Source of the DNA: Desertivirga sp966211215
Lineage (GTDB): Bacteria > Bacteroidota > Bacteroidia > Sphingobacteriales > Sphingobacteriaceae
Direction: 5' to 3'
Assembly (NCBI GenBank): GCA_966211215.1
Contig: CBIHNR010000202.1
Coordinates: 1 to 9,039, forward strand
Length of the DNA stretch: 9,039 nt
Below, one piece after another: positions 7,066 to 9,039 of the stretch. Below the pieces are notes generated by a model that was given only the letters and a program-made list of their open reading frames with translations, was not told the origin of the DNA and searched no databases. A program made the translations under genes and the position numbers. Each line of letters opens with the position of its first letter. The stretch's first letter is position 1.

Positions 7066-7440
7066 TAGTTTTCAATAGGTGATACGTAAATGTAATACTA
7101 AACTTCAATCAAACTTTTATCTACTTAATATTTATACAACTCATCTGTACTCAATTAATGCTGCGAGAGGTGGTTCTTTTAACAGCGAAATAAACCCTAA
7201 TCAAGTAACGAAGTTTACTGAACAACTAGTCAAACTAATTTAGCTATTAAAATTGATTTTTTGAAATGGTTATATTTAGGTATTTGATTGCAGTTGAGAT
7301 GGTTATGTGTTTGTTTCTTGAGCAGGTTGCAATGGTGAGGGGACGATTTATAGATCAGTAACAGGACTCAATTTTAGATTGCGCAGGTTTGGGCAATTCA
7401 TGAATTTGCTCAAAAGAGATATCCAGTAGTTTTTTCGGCA
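7066..7440. other. Intergenic region upstream of the histidine kinase gene
   Basis: An AT-rich non-coding stretch that should hold the kinase promoter. A TACATTTA sequence (minus strand, 7094-7087) matches the Bacteroidota -7 box TAnnTTTG with one mismatch, and a TTTG lies 15 nt further upstream (7113-7110), shorter than the usual spacing, so this is only a weak candidate. Short frames exist on both strands but none has recognisable features. No tRNA, CRISPR or insertion sequence ends were seen. Confidence 0.4.
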
Positions 7441-7576
7441 TAAAACGAAAAAAGGTGGCTCTCGCCACCCTTACTCTTCACTCAATTAAACACCTATCTA
7501 AACTATGGAATATCTTGATTTTCTTATCGTTCCGTTGTAATACTGTCTTCTACGCCGATAGCAAAGCCCAGGTTTC
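7441..7576 (-). repeat. Terminator-ended repeat element, copy 4 (3' UTR of pyrC)
   Basis: The most diverged copy. It begins within about 4 nt of the pyrC stop codon. In minus-strand order it reads GAAAC (7576-7572), an 18-nt copy-specific segment (7571-7554), GTAGAAGACAGTATT, a longer diverged stretch, CCATAGTTTAGAT, and a terminator with a stem sequence different from copies 1-3. On the plus strand, the codons for NTVFY and QVS at 7540-7578 resemble copies 1 and 3, but no ATG opens that frame. Confidence 0.7.
7448..7470 (-). terminator. Intrinsic terminator after pyrC (repeat copy 4)
   Basis: On the minus strand GGTGGC (7469-7464) pairs perfectly with GCCACC (7459-7454) around GAGA, which is a GNRA-type tetraloop, followed by six T. 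The plus-strand tail is CTTAC, so the signal is one-directional. It should end the pyrC transcript before the kinase promoter region. Confidence 0.85.
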
Positions 7577-7578
7577 TT

Positions 7579-8910
7579 TTAATTGAAAATTAATCTTTTA
7601 CCTGTTGAAATTTCTTTAAATAAGCCGTTTTCGTAAACAAGATTTCCGCTCACAATGGTGTGTGTAATTGCCGAACCGAACGTGTAACCTTCAAATGGGC
7701 TCCAGCCGCATTTCGACAATACATTCTCTCGGGATACAGGCGATTGTTTGTCAAGATCAACCAATACCAAATCAGCCCAATAGCCTTCGCGAATAAAGCC
7801 GCGTTTTTCAACTTTAAAGCAGATTGCCGGGTTATGCGCCATTTTTTCAACCACTGCCTCAATAGAAATATTGCCTTGTTTGTAGAACTGTAACATTGCC
7901 AATAAGGAATGCTGTACCAGCGGCCCTCCGGAAGGAGCTTTTAAATACGATTGCATTTTTTCTTCTATCGTATGCGGGGCATGGTCGGTAGCGATGATAT
8001 CAATTTTACCATCTAATACCGCCTGGAAAATTGCCTCGCGGTCGGATTCGGCTTTAACCGCTGGGTTCCACTTAATCCAGTTGCCTTTTTCGGCGTAATC
8101 TTTATCAGAGAACCAAAGGTGGTGTACACAGGCCTCGGCAGTAATCTTTTTATCTTTTAAGGGAATAGAATTATCGAATAGAGCTATCTCTTTAGCTGTA
8201 GAAATATGAAGGATGTGCAGGCGTGTACCGTGTTTTTTAGCCAGTTCAACCGCAAATGATGATGATTTATAGCAAGCCTCAGTGCTGCGGATAAGCGGGT
8301 GCATTTCGGGAGTGATATCATCCCCATATTTTTCCTTGAACGCAGCCATGTTGGCTTTAATAGTTTCTTCATCTTCGCAATGTGTAGCAATCAACATTGG
8401 TGTTGATGAGAATATCGTGTTTAACGCTTTTTCGTTATCAACCAGCATATTACCGGTAGAGGAGCCCATAAAGATCTTAATTCCACAAACGTCCTTCGGG
8501 TTGGTTTTTAATACTTCTTCAATGTTATCATTGGTGGCACCCATAAAAAAGGAGTAGTTAGCCAGGGATTTTTGAGAAGCAATGGCATATTTATCTGCCA
8601 GTAATTCCTGGGTTACCGTGTTAGGGACAGTGTTGGGCATCTCCATAAAAGAAGTAATACCACCGGCAACAGCAGCCCGGCTTTCGGTAAAGATCTCTGC
8701 CTTGTGCGTTAAGCCTGGCTCACGAAAATGCACCTGGTCGTCAATGCATCCCGGAAGGAGATATTTTCCTTCAGCATTAATTTCGGTATCTGCAGCAATA
8801 TTCAGCTCTGAGCCAATTTGCTCAATAAAGCCGTCTTTAATAAAAACATCAGCATTAAATTGCTTGCCTTCGTTCACTAAAGTTGCTGCTTTTATCAATA
8901 TAGAGGACAT
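7579..8910 (-). CDS. pyrC: Dihydroorotase (class I-like)
   Basis: A 443-residue amidohydrolase matching dihydroorotase, which interconverts carbamoyl-aspartate and dihydroorotate in de novo pyrimidine synthesis; cytosolic. The metal-site motif is DDQVHFREPG (57-66): H61 is present, but the position of the first His in the usual D-x-H-x-H is Q59. Other expected site residues are K145 in GIKIFMG (candidate carboxylated lysine), H177 in THCED, H232/H235 in LHILHIS, and D309 in ATDHAPH. MPNT (91-94) and SGGPLVQHSL (327-336) also fit the family. From memory, a Gln at this place is usual in Bacteroidota dihydroorotases, including one from Porphyromonas gingivalis, so it is probably a lineage trait and not damage. 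Length is normal. The start ATG follows a heptamer repeat array and has no Shine-Dalgarno sequence. The gene appears monocistronic, ending in repeat copy 4. A hydantoinase or allantoinase identity is less likely. Confidence 0.93.
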   Translation of the reverse strand: MSSILIKAATLVNEGKQFNADVFIKDGFIEQIGSELNIAADTEINAEGKYLLPGCIDDQVHFREPGLTHKAEIFTESRAAVAGGITSFMEMPNTVPNTVTQELLADKYAIASQKSLANYSFFMGATNDNIEEVLKTNPKDVCGIKIFMGSSTGNMLVDNEKALNTIFSSTPMLIATHCEDEETIKANMAAFKEKYGDDITPEMHPLIRSTEACYKSSSFAVELAKKHGTRLHILHISTAKEIALFDNSIPLKDKKITAEACVHHLWFSDKDYAEKGNWIKWNPAVKAESDREAIFQAVLDGKIDIIATDHAPHTIEEKMQSYLKAPSGGPLVQHSLLAMLQFYKQGNISIEAVVEKMAHNPAICFKVEKRGFIREGYWADLVLVDLDKQSPVSRENVLSKCGWSPFEGYTFGSAITHTIVSGNLVYENGLFKEISTGKRLIFN

Positions 8911-9039
8911 GGGATTTACGATTGTTGATTTACGAATTACGATTTGAACAGCGAAAATAAGGAAATTTACGAATTACGATTTTTGAATTACGAGTAGGGA
9001 CTTATGATTAGAGGATTTACGATTTAGGACTTACGAATT
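8911..9039. repeat. Degenerate heptamer repeat array upstream of pyrC
   Basis: TTACGA occurs at 8916, 8930, 8937, 8967, 8974, 8988, 9017 and 9031, with a TTATGA variant at 9002. Most spacings are 7, 14 or 15 nt, so this is a decayed tandem array of a 7-bp unit near TTTACGA/ATTACGA. It is interrupted at about 8943-8966. That gap holds CGAAAATA (8952-8959), which on the minus strand reads TATTTTCG, a one-mismatch match to the -7 box TAnnTTTG, and could belong to the pyrC promoter. The array runs off the right edge. No gene was seen in it. Confidence 0.75.

Noticed and set aside
7300..7365. Short plus-strand frame (about 20 codons) in the kinase upstream region
   Set aside because: It is no longer than expected by chance in AT-rich DNA and has no conserved copy elsewhere in the window.
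8582..8947. 121-codon plus-strand frame opposite pyrC
   Set aside because: It is antisense to the conserved dihydroorotase coding region, including the metal-site motif, and its product looks like a shadow translation.

Overview
The window looks like chromosomal DNA of a Bacteroidota member, most likely of the Sphingobacteriaceae (Mucilaginibacter/Pedobacter-like). The evidence is the type of dihydroorotase, the multi-PAS histidine kinase with the H-box SHNLRSPI, moderate-to-low GC, and the absence of Shine-Dalgarno sequences before any start codon. The taxonomic call is an inference from protein character, not a database result.

All five recognisable genes lie on the minus strand, so transcription runs from the right end to the left. 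From right to left they are: (1) a degenerate 7-bp repeat array (8911-9039) upstream of a dihydroorotase gene (pyrC, 7579-8910); (2) a two-gene unit with a soluble four-PAS histidine kinase (4702-7065) and a membrane-anchored alpha/beta hydrolase (3866-4654); (3) a two-gene unit with a GT4 glycosyltransferase (2037-3134) and a glycogen-debranching-type amylo-alpha-1,6-glucosidase (start 1985), which runs off the left edge of the window. The last pair points to alpha-glucan or related carbohydrate metabolism.

The most unusual content is between the genes. Four copies of a roughly 120-135 nt element occur, three in the 3135-3865 gap and one in the 7066-7578 gap, all in the same orientation. Read on the minus strand, each has a GTAAC-like box, an 18-nt segment that differs in every copy, a conserved core (GTACAAGACAGTATTC, then CATAGTTTAGAT), and a GC-rich hairpin followed by a T-run, which is an intrinsic terminator. 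Two copies start only 4-14 nt after the stop codon of pyrC or of the hydrolase gene, so they would form those genes' 3' UTRs. Hairpin covariation, a G-U wobble and a GNRA loop favour a minus-strand RNA. The same core also reads as a very short peptide on the plus strand in some copies, so both readings are recorded.

The genes themselves look ordinary. The repeat family, the heptamer array and a Gln in place of a metal-binding His in dihydroorotase are the points that deserve a second look.
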